The notes beneath the pieces are model-generated. The model did not search any database. It was not told where the DNA came from and worked only from the letters and a program-made list of their open reading frames with translations. A program made the position numbers and the translations under genes. This document shows, piece by piece, positions 35,658 to 43,779 of a DNA stretch of 60,134 bases. Positions within the stretch are counted from its first letter, which is position 1; each line of letters starts with the position of its first letter. Location of the stretch: positions 1-60,134 of the forward strand of contig DATCBU010000032.1 of NCBI GenBank assembly GCA_036511675.1, written 5' to 3'. The stretch comes from Chersky-840 sp036511675 (GTDB lineage: Bacteria; Actinomycetota; Acidimicrobiia; Acidimicrobiales; UBA8190).

Positions 35658-35709
35658 CGACCCTCTGTCAGGCTCGGTGTCAGGCCGCGCCCAGGCTTGG
35701 AGGTATCCG

Positions 35710-36009
35710 GTGGCCGTCGGGGTGCAGCTGGACTTCAAAGGTGCCACCCTCGAGCAGTACGACGAGGCTATCGAGCGGCTCGGGCTGCTCCCCGGGGGTC
35801 CCACCGCGGCAGAAGAGCTGTTCCACTGGGTGACCAAGACCGAAGACGGCTTCCGTGTGATCGACGTGTGGGAGTCGCGTGAGGCGTTCGAGCAATACAT
35901 GGAGGCGAAAATCCTTGTTGTCGCACCAGCGGTCGGGGTGACCGAACCGCCCGAGATCCAGTTCTTCGAGGTGCACAACTACCTCGCCGGGCCCCGCTGG
36001 AGAGGCTGA
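35710..36009 (+). CDS. Small ABM-like (dimeric alpha/beta barrel) protein
   Basis: A 99-residue cytosolic protein with the alternation expected of an antibiotic-biosynthesis-monooxygenase-type fold: strand VAVGVQLDF, helix TLEQYDEAIERLGL, strand ELFHWVTKTEDGFRVIDVW, helix SREAFEQYMEAKI, and a closing strand EIQFFEVHNYL. The GTG start follows GGAGGT (35699-35704) at good spacing. It lies 37 bases upstream of the TetR gene on the same strand, so the regulator probably controls it. Enzymatic activity is not certain for such small proteins. Confidence 0.75.
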   Translation: MAVGVQLDFKGATLEQYDEAIERLGLLPGGPTAAEELFHWVTKTEDGFRVIDVWESREAFEQYMEAKILVVAPAVGVTEPPEIQFFEVHNYLAGPRWRG

Positions 36010-36046
36010 CCACAGACCGGTTCGGTGGCGCCCAAAAGGGGTGTTC

Positions 36047-36769
36047 GTGATCGAATCACCGGGACAACCCCCTGCTTCGCTGGCGGGGGAACAACAACAA
36101 CTCACGCGCACCCGCATCGGGCAGGCCGCCATGGAGGTTGTGGCCCTCCGAGGATTCGACGCCACCGTCGAGGAGATCGCCCAGTTGTCGGGGGTGAGCC
36201 CGCGCACGATCTTCCGGCACTACATCAGCCATGACCGATTGATCGCCGCCACCGTCAAGGACATGTTCGAAGCCTGTGGCCACTATCCGATCGAGGGCCT
36301 GCCCCGGCTCGTCGATGACCTCGACGGTTGGATCCAAGGACTGCCCCGTCGTGTCGACGATCTCGACAGTTGGATCGAGAGCCTGGCCGTGACGATCCAC
36401 ACCAGGTCCGCCCGGATCTTCGGGAGAGCCTTCTGGGACATCCACGCCCCCAACGGAAAGACCTCTGAGGCACTCTCCGACGTTGCCTCGCTGCGCCGCC
36501 AGTACCGGCTGCAGGGGGTGGGCTATCTCGCCGCCCTTTCATGGAGGACGGCCGGGGGAGTGGGTGAGGCCCCCCAGGACGTGCTGTTGGCCTTCGCTCT
36601 CAACCTCTCGGCCTTCACCACCCAGGCCCTCATGATCGACTTCGACAAGACCCCGGCCGAGGTGGGGGTGCTGACCGCCGACATCCTGAAGGCGTTCGTC
36701 GGCGGCGCGGTGGAGGCACAGGCCTCGACCGACAGGGCCACGAGCCCCGACGACGTTCGCGACGCCTGA
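36047..36769 (+). CDS. TetR-family transcriptional regulator, paralog of the one at 5169
   Basis: A 240-residue TetR protein. The DNA-binding domain contains LTRTRIGQAAMEVVALRGFD and the recognition helix PRTIFRHYISHD. Most of the length aligns with the regulator at 5169, including DMFEACG, FWDI.AP and YLAALSWR. It also carries the 14-residue internal repeat, here almost exact: VDDLDGWIQGLPRR then VDDLDSWIESLAVT. GTG at 36047 follows AAAGGGG; GTG at 36041 would add two residues. A hairpin follows at 36787. Confidence 0.9.
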   Translation: MIESPGQPPASLAGEQQQLTRTRIGQAAMEVVALRGFDATVEEIAQLSGVSPRTIFRHYISHDRLIAATVKDMFEACGHYPIEGLPRLVDDLDGWIQGLPRRVDDLDSWIESLAVTIHTRSARIFGRAFWDIHAPNGKTSEALSDVASLRRQYRLQGVGYLAALSWRTAGGVGEAPQDVLLAFALNLSAFTTQALMIDFDKTPAEVGVLTADILKAFVGGAVEAQASTDRATSPDDVRDA

Positions 36770-36786
36770 CGTTCGAGCGACCGAGC

Positions 36787-36804
36787 CCGGGCGGTGGCGC
36801 CCGG
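36787..36804 (+). terminator. Hairpin after the second TetR gene
   Basis: CCGGGCG and CGCCCGG form a perfect 7-base stem around GTGG, 17 bases past the TetR stop codon and in front of the convergent ABM gene. No U-tract is present. Confidence 0.45.
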
Positions 36805-36889
36805 CCTGATCGGGGGGCCACGGTCAGAACCCCAGGCCCCGTTCCCAAGGGTTCCCACCGCTCCGGCACGCGCTGAGGTAGGTCCGGGG

Positions 36890-37183
36890 CTACTCCTGGT
36901 CGTCCACGACGTCGAGGTTGTGGAACGTCGTCGGGCCGTCGGCGAGCTCCCGGAACTTCTTGGACAGCGCGTCGGTCTCGGGCAGCGCCGAGTTCTCCAT
37001 CGCCGCCTCGTAGGAATCGAAGAAGACGATGTTGACATACTGCTTGGGGTCCTCTCGGTCCTGACACAGGACCCGCCGCCGCACTGTTCGCTTGCCCTCG
37101 GTGGCTTGTTCCCATGTATCGACGACGGTCCGCATCTCGTCGTAGCGGGAGGTCCGGAATTCCATGATCTGAATGAACGCCAT
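36890..37183 (-). CDS. ABM-domain small protein
   Basis: A 97-residue protein with a ferredoxin-like alpha/beta fold: strand AFIQIMEFRT, helix YDEMRTVVDTWEQAT, strands RRRVLCQD and YVNIVFFDSYEAAMENSAL, and a closing strand TTFHNLDVV. It resembles antibiotic-biosynthesis monooxygenase and stress-barrel proteins. ATG at 37183 follows AAGGAG. It converges on the second TetR, so that regulator has an ABM-like gene on each side. Catalysis not proven. Confidence 0.75.
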   Translation of the reverse strand: MAFIQIMEFRTSRYDEMRTVVDTWEQATEGKRTVRRRVLCQDREDPKQYVNIVFFDSYEAAMENSALPETDALSKKFRELADGPTTFHNLDVVDDQE

Positions 37184-37308
37184 TGCCGTTCTCCTTGTGT
37201 CTTTCGGGATTTGTGTTTTTCGGTGCGACCCGCAGGCCGCGCCCGGTCCGGTGCAGGATTGCTCGACGTGCCGATTCTCGGCTCGTCGATGGCGTGCAGC
37301 GCGACGGC

Positions 37309-37626
37309 TCAGGGCCCGCGTATGGGCCGGACCCGCCGGTGCCAGCGTTGCTGGGCCCGGGTCGACCACTCGCCGACCCGGCGACACAGAAGACTTGATG
37401 TGGCGACGACCTTGGATTTCGGGTCGGTACCGGTGTGGTGTGCATCGTCGTCGACCGGAGCCGGCGCCTCGACCGACAGCACCACCGACGGGACGTTGGT
37501 CGTGGTGGGGTCACCGTCAGCGTCGACGACCAGCACGGCGATCAGCCCGACCACGGCGAAGGCCAGGAAGACCCAGTGTCGGGCCCAGCTCGCCGCCGGA
37601 TGCCGCCGGGCCCGGGGTGCGCTCAC
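37309..37626 (-). CDS. Small single-pass membrane protein, unknown
   Basis: A 105-residue protein with a basic N-terminus (MSAPRARRHPAASWARHW), one hydrophobic segment (VFLAFAVVGLIAVLVV) and a polar, acidic then basic C-terminus. I do not recognise a family. GTG at 37626 is preferred; the frame also allows TTG at 37662. Coding quality is moderate, and it might be spurious. Confidence 0.4.
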   Translation of the reverse strand: MSAPRARRHPAASWARHWVFLAFAVVGLIAVLVVDADGDPTTTNVPSVVLSVEAPAPVDDDAHHTGTDPKSKVVATSSLLCRRVGEWSTRAQQRWHRRVRPIRGP

Positions 37627-37692
37627 AGCGAGTTGCCTATCTCGACGTGTCGTGAGTGTCAACCGCGGCGCGTGGGCGCGTTACGGTGAGGT

Positions 37693-38319
37693 GTGGCCGG
37701 GGTACGACAAGCACAACCGGGCGATCGTGCTGCGCTGACTGTCCATGTGGCCGCCGCCTTCGCCCGTGACCCGGCGTGGGCATTCCTCTTGGGGAGCGAC
37801 TACGACCGGTTGGCACCGGAATTCGCGGGCGCTCTGTTCGACACGAGGGTCAGCTCCGGGCGGGTATGGGTGGCGCACGACCTCGCGGCGGTGGCCATGT
37901 GGGATCGCCTGGGTCACGACGGCGAGTCCACGGGTCGGTCGGGCGACATCTGGAAGGCGTACCGCGCCGTCGCCGGCGAACCGGTCTGGGCGCGGTTGTG
38001 CGAGTACGAACGGGCCATCGACGCGGCGCGGCCGGGCCCGCCCTATTGGTATCTCGGCGTGCTGGCCACCCGACCCGACCGCCAGGGGGAGGGCCTGGCC
38101 ACGGCGGTGATGGCGCCGGTGCTGGAACGAGCCGACCTCGACGGCGTCGACTGTTGTCTCGAGACCTCGACCACCCAGAACAAGAAGTTCTACGAGCGGC
38201 GCGGCTTCACCGAGTCCACCGACGTCCACATCGCCTCGGGGCCTCCGACGTGGTGGTTGCGACGATCGCCGCCAGGTCCGTTCAGCGCCCCAGTCGGCCC
38301 CGCGCACGGAGATACGTGA
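37693..38319 (+). CDS. GNAT-family N-acetyltransferase
   Basis: A 208-residue acetyltransferase. The acetyl-CoA core is visible as YWYLGVLATRPDRQGEGLATAVMAPVL, with the RQGEGLA loop, and the later CCLETSTTQNKKFYERRGF block typical of the group. The N-terminal strand and helix read VRQAQPGDRAALTVHVAAAF. The start is GTG at 37693 (GTG at 37691 is out of frame). Its end overlaps the convergent epimerase gene by 38 bases. Substrate unknown. Confidence 0.88.
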   Translation: MAGVRQAQPGDRAALTVHVAAAFARDPAWAFLLGSDYDRLAPEFAGALFDTRVSSGRVWVAHDLAAVAMWDRLGHDGESTGRSGDIWKAYRAVAGEPVWARLCEYERAIDAARPGPPYWYLGVLATRPDRQGEGLATAVMAPVLERADLDGVDCCLETSTTQNKKFYERRGFTESTDVHIASGPPTWWLRRSPPGPFSAPVGPAHGDT

Positions 38320-39265
38320 CCGTGTCGGTGAAGGTCTCCGCCACAGGCCGGTAGCGGAAGCCGAGGTCGGCGAGGGTGGCGCTGTCGTCGGTCGGCACGC
38401 CGCTGGTCATGATGATGGCGGCCTCCTCCGAGAGCGGCGCCGAGCTCTTGCCCTGGGCGCGGAGTCGGTCGAATTGCCGACCCAGGTCGATCATCTCGGC
38501 CGCGCTGACCTCCTGGTGGGCAACCTCCACCCCCGCGGCGGCACCGAGGGCCTGCGTCCACTGCGCCCACGTGACGTACTGACCGCCGGCAAGGTAGCGA
38601 CGTGGTCCGCGCCCGGGCTCGACGGCACGCGACAGCATGGTGCCCAGATCTCGGACGTCGACGACACCGAGGCCCCCGGGGGGCACCAGCATGAAGGACT
38701 CGAGGGCGGCCAGGATGGCCCCGAAGCTCCCGTCGAGATGCGGCGACATCGGGCCGTACACGCCACCGATGGTGAAACTCGAGACGGGTGCGCCGGCGCT
38801 CTGCCACCGCCGCACCAGGAGCTCCGCATCTCGCTTCGACGCGCCATAGGCCGAGAGAGGCTCCGCCAACGGGCTCGCAGGGGTGATCACCGGCTCGTCG
38901 GTGGGCAGATGCACGGTGATGGTCGAGGTGTAGACCACCGGGTCCGAACCGGCCTCCAGCGCGGCCGAGATGACGGTGCGCACGCCGTCCATGTTGGCGG
39001 TGGTCTTGGGCCCGGTGCCTCCTTCCACGCCCACCTCGCCCGCGGCGTGAATGACGGCGTCGCACCCCTTCACCGCGGCCGCCACGGCCACGGGGTCGGT
39101 CATGTCCCCCCGCACCACCGACACGTCGACCCCGTGAGGCTCGAGCGCCCGTGCCACGCGCTCGGGGTCGCGCACCATGATGCGGACGTCGTGGCCGTCG
39201 CGCCGGAGCGCGGCCACGGCGTGGGACCCGACGAACCCGGTCGCCCCGGTCACGAGCACCACCAT
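38282..39265 (-). CDS. NAD-dependent epimerase/dehydratase (extended SDR)
   Basis: A 327-residue Rossmann-fold protein. It begins with VVLVTGATGFVGSHAVAAL, the TGxxGxxG nucleotide motif, followed by DVSVVRGDMTD. VVYTSTITVHLP and SAYGASKRDAE supply the Ser and YxxxK catalytic residues. It is of the group annotated as dihydroflavonol-reductase-like proteins. ATG at 39265 follows GGAAGGTGG; the longer open frame is antisense to the next gene. Substrate unknown. Confidence 0.88.
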   Translation of the reverse strand: MVVLVTGATGFVGSHAVAALRRDGHDVRIMVRDPERVARALEPHGVDVSVVRGDMTDPVAVAAAVKGCDAVIHAAGEVGVEGGTGPKTTANMDGVRTVISAALEAGSDPVVYTSTITVHLPTDEPVITPASPLAEPLSAYGASKRDAELLVRRWQSAGAPVSSFTIGGVYGPMSPHLDGSFGAILAALESFMLVPPGGLGVVDVRDLGTMLSRAVEPGRGPRRYLAGGQYVTWAQWTQALGAAAGVEVAHQEVSAAEMIDLGRQFDRLRAQGKSSAPLSEEAAIIMTSGVPTDDSATLADLGFRYRPVAETFTDTVTYLRARGRLGR

Positions 39266-39350
39266 CGTCGACCACCTTCCTGGGCGCAGCGGCAGCTGGT
39301 TGCCATGGCCCACTCGGCATTGCGGCGCGGCGGGCGCAACCAGGGGCATG

Positions 39351-39629
39351 ATGGTAGCGATGGCCAGGTCGCCTGTCTTGGAGCCGGAGTCCCGATGGGC
39401 CCGCTGGATGCGGCACAACCGACGGGCGGCGTCGATCACGCTCGGGATCGGGATCGGCCTCGTGTGGGGGCTCACCACGGGTGTCGGATTCGCGGTGCTG
39501 ATCGGCGCCGGGGTCATGGGGACGTGGGAGGTGTTCGTGCCCGGCGGTCTCGTCGTGGGCTCGGTCGTGGGTGTCGCCATCTGCAGAGGAGCCAGGTCCG
39601 TCACCTGGTCGGGTTCCCGGATCCGGTAG
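39351..39629 (+). CDS. Small two-segment membrane protein, unknown
   Basis: A protein of about 92 residues with a basic N-terminus (RWARWMRHNRRAAS) and two hydrophobic segments (ITLGIGIGLVWGLTTGVGFA and VFVPGGLVVGSVVGVAIC). Three closely spaced ATGs (39348, 39351, 39360) follow AGGGG; 39351 has the best spacing. Its end overlaps the convergent acetyltransferase gene by 29 bases. Function not recognised. Confidence 0.55.
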   Translation: MVAMARSPVLEPESRWARWMRHNRRAASITLGIGIGLVWGLTTGVGFAVLIGAGVMGTWEVFVPGGLVVGSVVGVAICRGARSVTWSGSRIR

Positions 39630-40101
39630 GCGGGTTCGACGCGGGGATGTCGACGACGTAGAGGGGGAGCTCCCTCCCCGCCATGGAGTGTGACGGGGTG
39701 GTGCCGGACGGGGTGGCGCCCATGTGCTCGTAGAAGGCGGCGGCGAAAGGATCGGCCTCGATCCGGATTCGCCGGACAGCGGCCTCGTGGGCGACGCCTA
39801 CGGCGTCGTCGAACAAGAGACGACCGATGCCGGTCCCGATGACGGCCGGCTCCACGAACAGAGCCGACAACTCCGCCTCATCGGGGCCCGTGCCGAGAAG
39901 ACCGTAGAAGCCGAGGATGCGACCCGTCCCCGCCTGCACGGCCACGGTCAACTGCCGCCCCTCGACGTCTTGGGGTCGCACGGTCAATTCCTCACGACAT
40001 GCCTCGATGAAGGTCTCGTCGTAACCCCAGTGCGCCTTCGACCGCAGCGCCAGCTCGCTGAGCACCTCGACCTCGGCGGTGAGGGCCCGGCGCACAACCA
40101 C
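39601..40101 (-). CDS. GNAT-family N-acetyltransferase
   Basis: A 166-residue acetyltransferase. It starts VVRRALTAEVEVLSELALRSKAHWGY, common in this group, and contains the acetyl-CoA core ELSALFVEPAVIGTGIGRLLFDDAV, then RRIRIEADPFAAAFYEHMGA. GTG at 40101 is chosen because GGGGAG precedes it; the frame also allows a TTG at 40140. Substrate unknown. Confidence 0.85.
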   Translation of the reverse strand: MVVRRALTAEVEVLSELALRSKAHWGYDETFIEACREELTVRPQDVEGRQLTVAVQAGTGRILGFYGLLGTGPDEAELSALFVEPAVIGTGIGRLLFDDAVGVAHEAAVRRIRIEADPFAAAFYEHMGATPSGTTPSHSMAGRELPLYVVDIPASNPPTGSGNPTR

Positions 40102-40155
40102 GCGCTGCTCCCCGACGGTGGGATCCCCGACCGTGTGCAATGGGCCCGGCGTGGT

Positions 40156-40545
40156 TCAGCCGGGCCCGTACGCGGCCCGGGCGGGGCCGAGGTCGAAGTA
40201 CTCGCGCCACGCTTTGATGCGACCATCTTCGATCTCGAAGACCCCGCAGATAGGAAGGACGACGGAGGTCCGGTTGAGGGTGATGTGATCGGTCCGTTCG
40301 TTCATCACGACGTGGCCCGACGCCACCTGGTGGCGGATCTCCAAGCGCCCGGGCGGCACGTCGGCGAATTTGGTGACGAACTCCCGGATCGCTGCCTTGC
40401 CCACGATGGGCGTGAGCGGGATGCTGTGGTACACGGCGTCGTCGGTGAAGCAGTCCAGGATGTACGACGTGTCGCGCCGTTCCCAAGCGGCCAGGAATCC
40501 CCGGATCATGGCGTCGTTGGACGCTGCCGGTGTGCCCTCGGTCAT
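40156..40545 (-). CDS. Limonene-1,2-epoxide hydrolase-like protein (NTF2 fold)
   Basis: A 129-residue NTF2-like protein. The N-terminal helices and RRDTSYILDCFTDDAVYHSIPLTPIVGKAAIREF match the limonene-epoxide hydrolase and SnoaL-like families, and an Asp-Arg-Asp arrangement near TDHI and the C-terminal REYFDLG is compatible with that enzyme. ATG at 40545 follows GGAGGAGG. Other NTF2-like proteins look similar, so the reaction is not certain. Confidence 0.72.
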   Translation of the reverse strand: MTEGTPAASNDAMIRGFLAAWERRDTSYILDCFTDDAVYHSIPLTPIVGKAAIREFVTKFADVPPGRLEIRHQVASGHVVMNERTDHITLNRTSVVLPICGVFEIEDGRIKAWREYFDLGPARAAYGPG

Positions 40546-40671
40546 GACCGCCTCCTCCGCCGCGTGGTGTCGCCGTTGCGAAAGCATCGTCCCGGTGCAA
40601 CCTACAGTCAGCCCGGATTCTCGCCCCGGGTCGTGGTTGCGCCCGCATCGAGCCGGGTACGCTCACCTGCC

Positions 40672-41082
40672 GTGAGCTCCCCCGAGATGCCCAACCTTGA
40701 CATCCCCGACGAGGTCCTCACCGCCGTCCCCGAGTACGGGGCCGACCAGGGGGCCGTGGTCATCGTGGACTTCCAGGGCGTCGTCCTGGGGTTGAACAAG
40801 CCGGCCGAGGAGCTGTTCAAGATGGAGAGCGCGGACATCGCCGGCGAGTTCGTGGAGATGCTCGTGCCCACCAAGAAGCGCTGGGGGCACCAGGCGTACC
40901 GCCGGGGTTATCTGGTCGAGCCCAGGGACCGCGAGATGGACCCCGGCCTCTACCCCGAGGCCGAGACCTCAGAGGGCGAGATCGTCGCCATCACGGGGCG
41001 GCTCCAGCCGGTGATGGTGGACGGGAAGCTCTTCGTGGCGGCCCACATGGCACGCGACGACTCGCCCCGCCCCACGGACTGA
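40672..41082 (+). CDS. PAS-domain protein
   Basis: A 136-residue single-domain PAS protein. The fold is seen as AVVIVDFQGVVLGLNKPAEELFKMESADIAGEFVEMLVP, then the beta part ETSEGEIVAITGRLQPVMVDGKLFVAAHM. No output domain is attached, so it probably acts with a partner. GTG at 40672 or ATG at 40687 may be used. It is 185 bases upstream of lon on the same strand. Confidence 0.8.
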   Translation: MSSPEMPNLDIPDEVLTAVPEYGADQGAVVIVDFQGVVLGLNKPAEELFKMESADIAGEFVEMLVPTKKRWGHQAYRRGYLVEPRDREMDPGLYPEAETSEGEIVAITGRLQPVMVDGKLFVAAHMARDDSPRPTD

Positions 41083-41197
41083 CCGGCTCCACCCCAGCTC
41101 AACCGCGGTCTCGGCAGCAGTCTCGACGCCCCGGCCGGGGCGACTCCCCTGGCGCCGGCCGGTCCGATCGGGAATCCCGGTACCCTCCCCCGTGTTG

Positions 41198-41209
41198 TTG
41201 CTAGTGCAA
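41198..41209. promoter_or_regulatory. Short palindrome upstream of lon
   Basis: TTGC-TAGT-GCAA is a perfect 4-base-arm palindrome 58 bases before the lon start. It does not match the HspR (HAIR) or HrcA (CIRCE) consensus, so any role as a stress operator is speculative. Confidence 0.2.
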
Positions 41210-41267
41210 GGATTCCGGAGGTGCCCGCACGGGGCATGACCGGGGCGGGAGAGGGATCGGAAAGACC

Positions 41268-43625
41268 ATGACCGAGCTGAACCAGACACTGCCACTGCTA
41301 CCCCTGACCTCGGGCGTCGTGCTCCCGGGCATGGTGTTCACCATGGCCCTCGAGACCGACGAGGCCAAGACCGCCGCCGAGGCGGCGGGCTCGGTGGGCG
41401 GCGAGCTCGTCCTCGTGCCCCACATCGACGGGCGCTACGCCTCGGTGGGGGTGATCTCGAAGATCCTCGAGACGGGCGAGCTGCCCGGGGGACCGGTCGC
41501 CGTGGTGGTGAGCGGCCTGCGCCGGGCCACCATCGGCACCGCCGTGCCCGGCACGGGCCAGGCCCTGTGGGTCCAGGTCGAGCCCATCGTCGACGAGCCC
41601 GAGACACCCAGGGCGCTCGAGCTCGGGCGCGAGTACCGCGCTGTGCTCGAGAACATCCTCCTGACCCGCGGCGCACGTCGCATGGCGGAAGGCCTGCGCG
41701 ACATCACCGACACCTCGCAGATCGCAGACCTGTCGGGCTATTCACCGGACCTGAGCCTGGCGCAAAAGGTCGAGGTGCTCGAGACCATCGACCTCGAAGC
41801 GCGCCTGCGCCTCGTGCTCGGTTGGGCCCGAGAGACCCTGGCCGACCTGACGCTGCGCGAGCAGATAAAGACCAACGTCGAAGAGGGGATGGAGAAGACC
41901 CAGCGCGAGTTCCTGTTGCGCCGTCAACTCGAAGCCATCCGCAAGGAGCTCAACGAGCTCGACGGCACCGCCGATGAGGGAAGCGTCGATGATTACCGAT
42001 CCAAGTTGGAGGGGCGTGAGCTCCCCGACGCGGTGCGGACGGCGGTGTTGCGCGAAGTCGACAAGCTCGAGCGCACCAGTGAGCAGAGCCCCGAGCACGG
42101 GTGGATCCGGACGTGGCTCGACACCGTCTTCGAGGTGCCGTGGGGCGTGCAGTCCGACGACAACCTCGAGGTCAGCGAGGCGGCGGGGATCCTCGACGAG
42201 GACCACGACGGGCTCAACGACGTGAAGGAGCGCATCCTCGAGCATCTGGCCGTGCGCAAGCTGCGGAGCGAACGCGGGCTGGTCTCGACCGGTCCCCGTG
42301 GCTCGGGCGCCATCCTGGCGCTCGTGGGCCCTCCGGGCGTGGGCAAGACCTCGCTCGGCGAGTCGGTGGCGCGCGCCCTGGGACGCAAGTTCGTGCGGGT
42401 CGCCCTGGGGGGCGTGCGCGACGAGGCCGAGATCCGGGGCCACCGCCGCACCTACGTGGGCGCACAGCCCGGTCGCTTGGTCCGCGCCCTTCGTGAGGCG
42501 GGGACGATGAACCCCGTGATCGTGCTGGACGAGGTCGACAAGCTGGGTGCCGACTATCGGGGTGACCCCTCGTCGGCCCTCCTCGAAGTGCTCGACCCGG
42601 CCCAGAACCACACCTTCAGGGACCACTACCTCGAGGTGGAGCTCGACCTGTCCAAGGTCCTGTTCCTGGCGACCGCCAACGTGGCCGAGACCATCCCCGG
42701 GCCGCTGCTCGACCGCATGGAGGTCATCCGGCTCGACGGCTACACCGAGGACGAGAAGGTCACCATCGCCCGGCACCACCTGTTGCGACGTCAACTCGAC
42801 CGCACCGGCCTTCGGGCCGATGAGGTGGAGGTGTCTGACGAGGCACTCCGGGTCATCTCCGCCGATTACACGCGCGAAGCCGGTGTCCGGAACCTCGAGC
42901 GCGAGATCGGACGGCTGCTGCGCAAGGTCGCCACGAAGTTGGCGTCCGGTGCGGTCTCCGCGCCGGTGGTGGTGGAGGCTGAGGACGTGCGGAGCTGGCT
43001 GGGTCGTGCGCGCTTCTTCTTCGAAGCCGCCGATCGGACCAGCGTTCCTGGTGTGGCGACAGGACTGGCCGTCACCGGCACCGGAGGCGACGTGTTGTTC
43101 GTCGAGGCCACGGTGATGGACGGCACCGAGGGTCTCACCCTGACGGGGCAACTCGGGGACGTCATGAAGGAGTCGGCGGAGATCGCCCTGTCCTTCGTGC
43201 GCTCGCACGCGGCCGAGCTCGGGATCGACCCGGGCGCGTTCGCGGGGAAGCGTTTCCACCTGCACGTGCCAGCCGGTGCGGTGCCCAAGGACGGGCCTTC
43301 GGCCGGGGTCACCATGACCACCGCCCTCGTGAGCCTGTTGCGGGATCGAGCCGTGCGCCCCGTGGTGGGCATGACCGGCGAGGTCACGCTGCAGGGTCGG
43401 GTGCTGCCCATCGGCGGCGTGAAGCAGAAGGTGCTCGCCGCTCACCGGGCCGGGCTCAGAGAAGTGGTCCTGCCCGTGCGCAACGGGCCGGATCTCGAGG
43501 ACGTGCCCGAGGGTGTCCGTCAGGACATGACGTTCCATCTGGCCGAGACCGTGGACGACGTGCTCAGCGCCGCGCTCGACACCGGCGCGGTGGCCGACGC
43601 CACCTCGAACCCGGTGGCCGCCTGA
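41268..43625 (+). CDS. lon: ATP-dependent protease Lon (LonA)
   Basis: A 785-residue cytosolic protease that degrades misfolded and regulatory proteins. It has the N-terminal substrate domain, coiled coil (KTQREFLLRRQLEAIRKEL), AAA+ module with Walker A GPPGVGKT (354-361) and Walker B VIVLDEVDKLG, and a C-terminal peptidase domain. The catalytic dyad is S678 in PKDGPSAG and K719 in GGVKQK, matching S679/K722 of E. coli. Length is normal for LonA. ATG at 41268 follows GGGAGAGGG at a distance. A perfect hairpin lies after the gene. Confidence 0.97.
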   Translation: MTELNQTLPLLPLTSGVVLPGMVFTMALETDEAKTAAEAAGSVGGELVLVPHIDGRYASVGVISKILETGELPGGPVAVVVSGLRRATIGTAVPGTGQALWVQVEPIVDEPETPRALELGREYRAVLENILLTRGARRMAEGLRDITDTSQIADLSGYSPDLSLAQKVEVLETIDLEARLRLVLGWARETLADLTLREQIKTNVEEGMEKTQREFLLRRQLEAIRKELNELDGTADEGSVDDYRSKLEGRELPDAVRTAVLREVDKLERTSEQSPEHGWIRTWLDTVFEVPWGVQSDDNLEVSEAAGILDEDHDGLNDVKERILEHLAVRKLRSERGLVSTGPRGSGAILALVGPPGVGKTSLGESVARALGRKFVRVALGGVRDEAEIRGHRRTYVGAQPGRLVRALREAGTMNPVIVLDEVDKLGADYRGDPSSALLEVLDPAQNHTFRDHYLEVELDLSKVLFLATANVAETIPGPLLDRMEVIRLDGYTEDEKVTIARHHLLRRQLDRTGLRADEVEVSDEALRVISADYTREAGVRNLEREIGRLLRKVATKLASGAVSAPVVVEAEDVRSWLGRARFFFEAADRTSVPGVATGLAVTGTGGDVLFVEATVMDGTEGLTLTGQLGDVMKESAEIALSFVRSHAAELGIDPGAFAGKRFHLHVPAGAVPKDGPSAGVTMTTALVSLLRDRAVRPVVGMTGEVTLQGRVLPIGGVKQKVLAAHRAGLREVVLPVRNGPDLEDVPEGVRQDMTFHLAETVDDVLSAALDTGAVADATSNPVAA

Positions 43626-43723
43626 GCACACGGTCGGCCGTTCACGATCGACGTGTCTGGGGATTGTCACGCAATGTTCAGCGTGTTTTCACCTTCAGGC
43701 ACGGGCGCTCGGTAGTTGTTCAC

Positions 43724-43755
43724 GCACCCCATCCACAGAGCTGTGGATGGGGTGC
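43724..43755. terminator. Perfect 14-base hairpin between convergent lon and dehydrogenase genes
   Basis: GCACCCCATCCACA (43724-43737) and TGTGGATGGGGTGC (43742-43755) pair without mismatch around GAGC. Its place between two converging genes suggests a two-way terminator. No U-tract follows on either strand. Confidence 0.75.
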
Positions 43756-43779
43756 GGATATCTCAGGGGACCCGACGAA

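Noticed and set aside
37173..37655. 160-codon plus-strand ORF opposite the small membrane protein
   Set aside because: Arg/Pro/Cys-rich composition without recognisable features; the minus-strand ORF with a membrane segment is the better, though still weak, candidate.
41198..41209. HspR or HrcA operator before lon
   Set aside because: The short palindrome does not resemble CTTGAGT-N7-ACTCAAG or the CIRCE arms.
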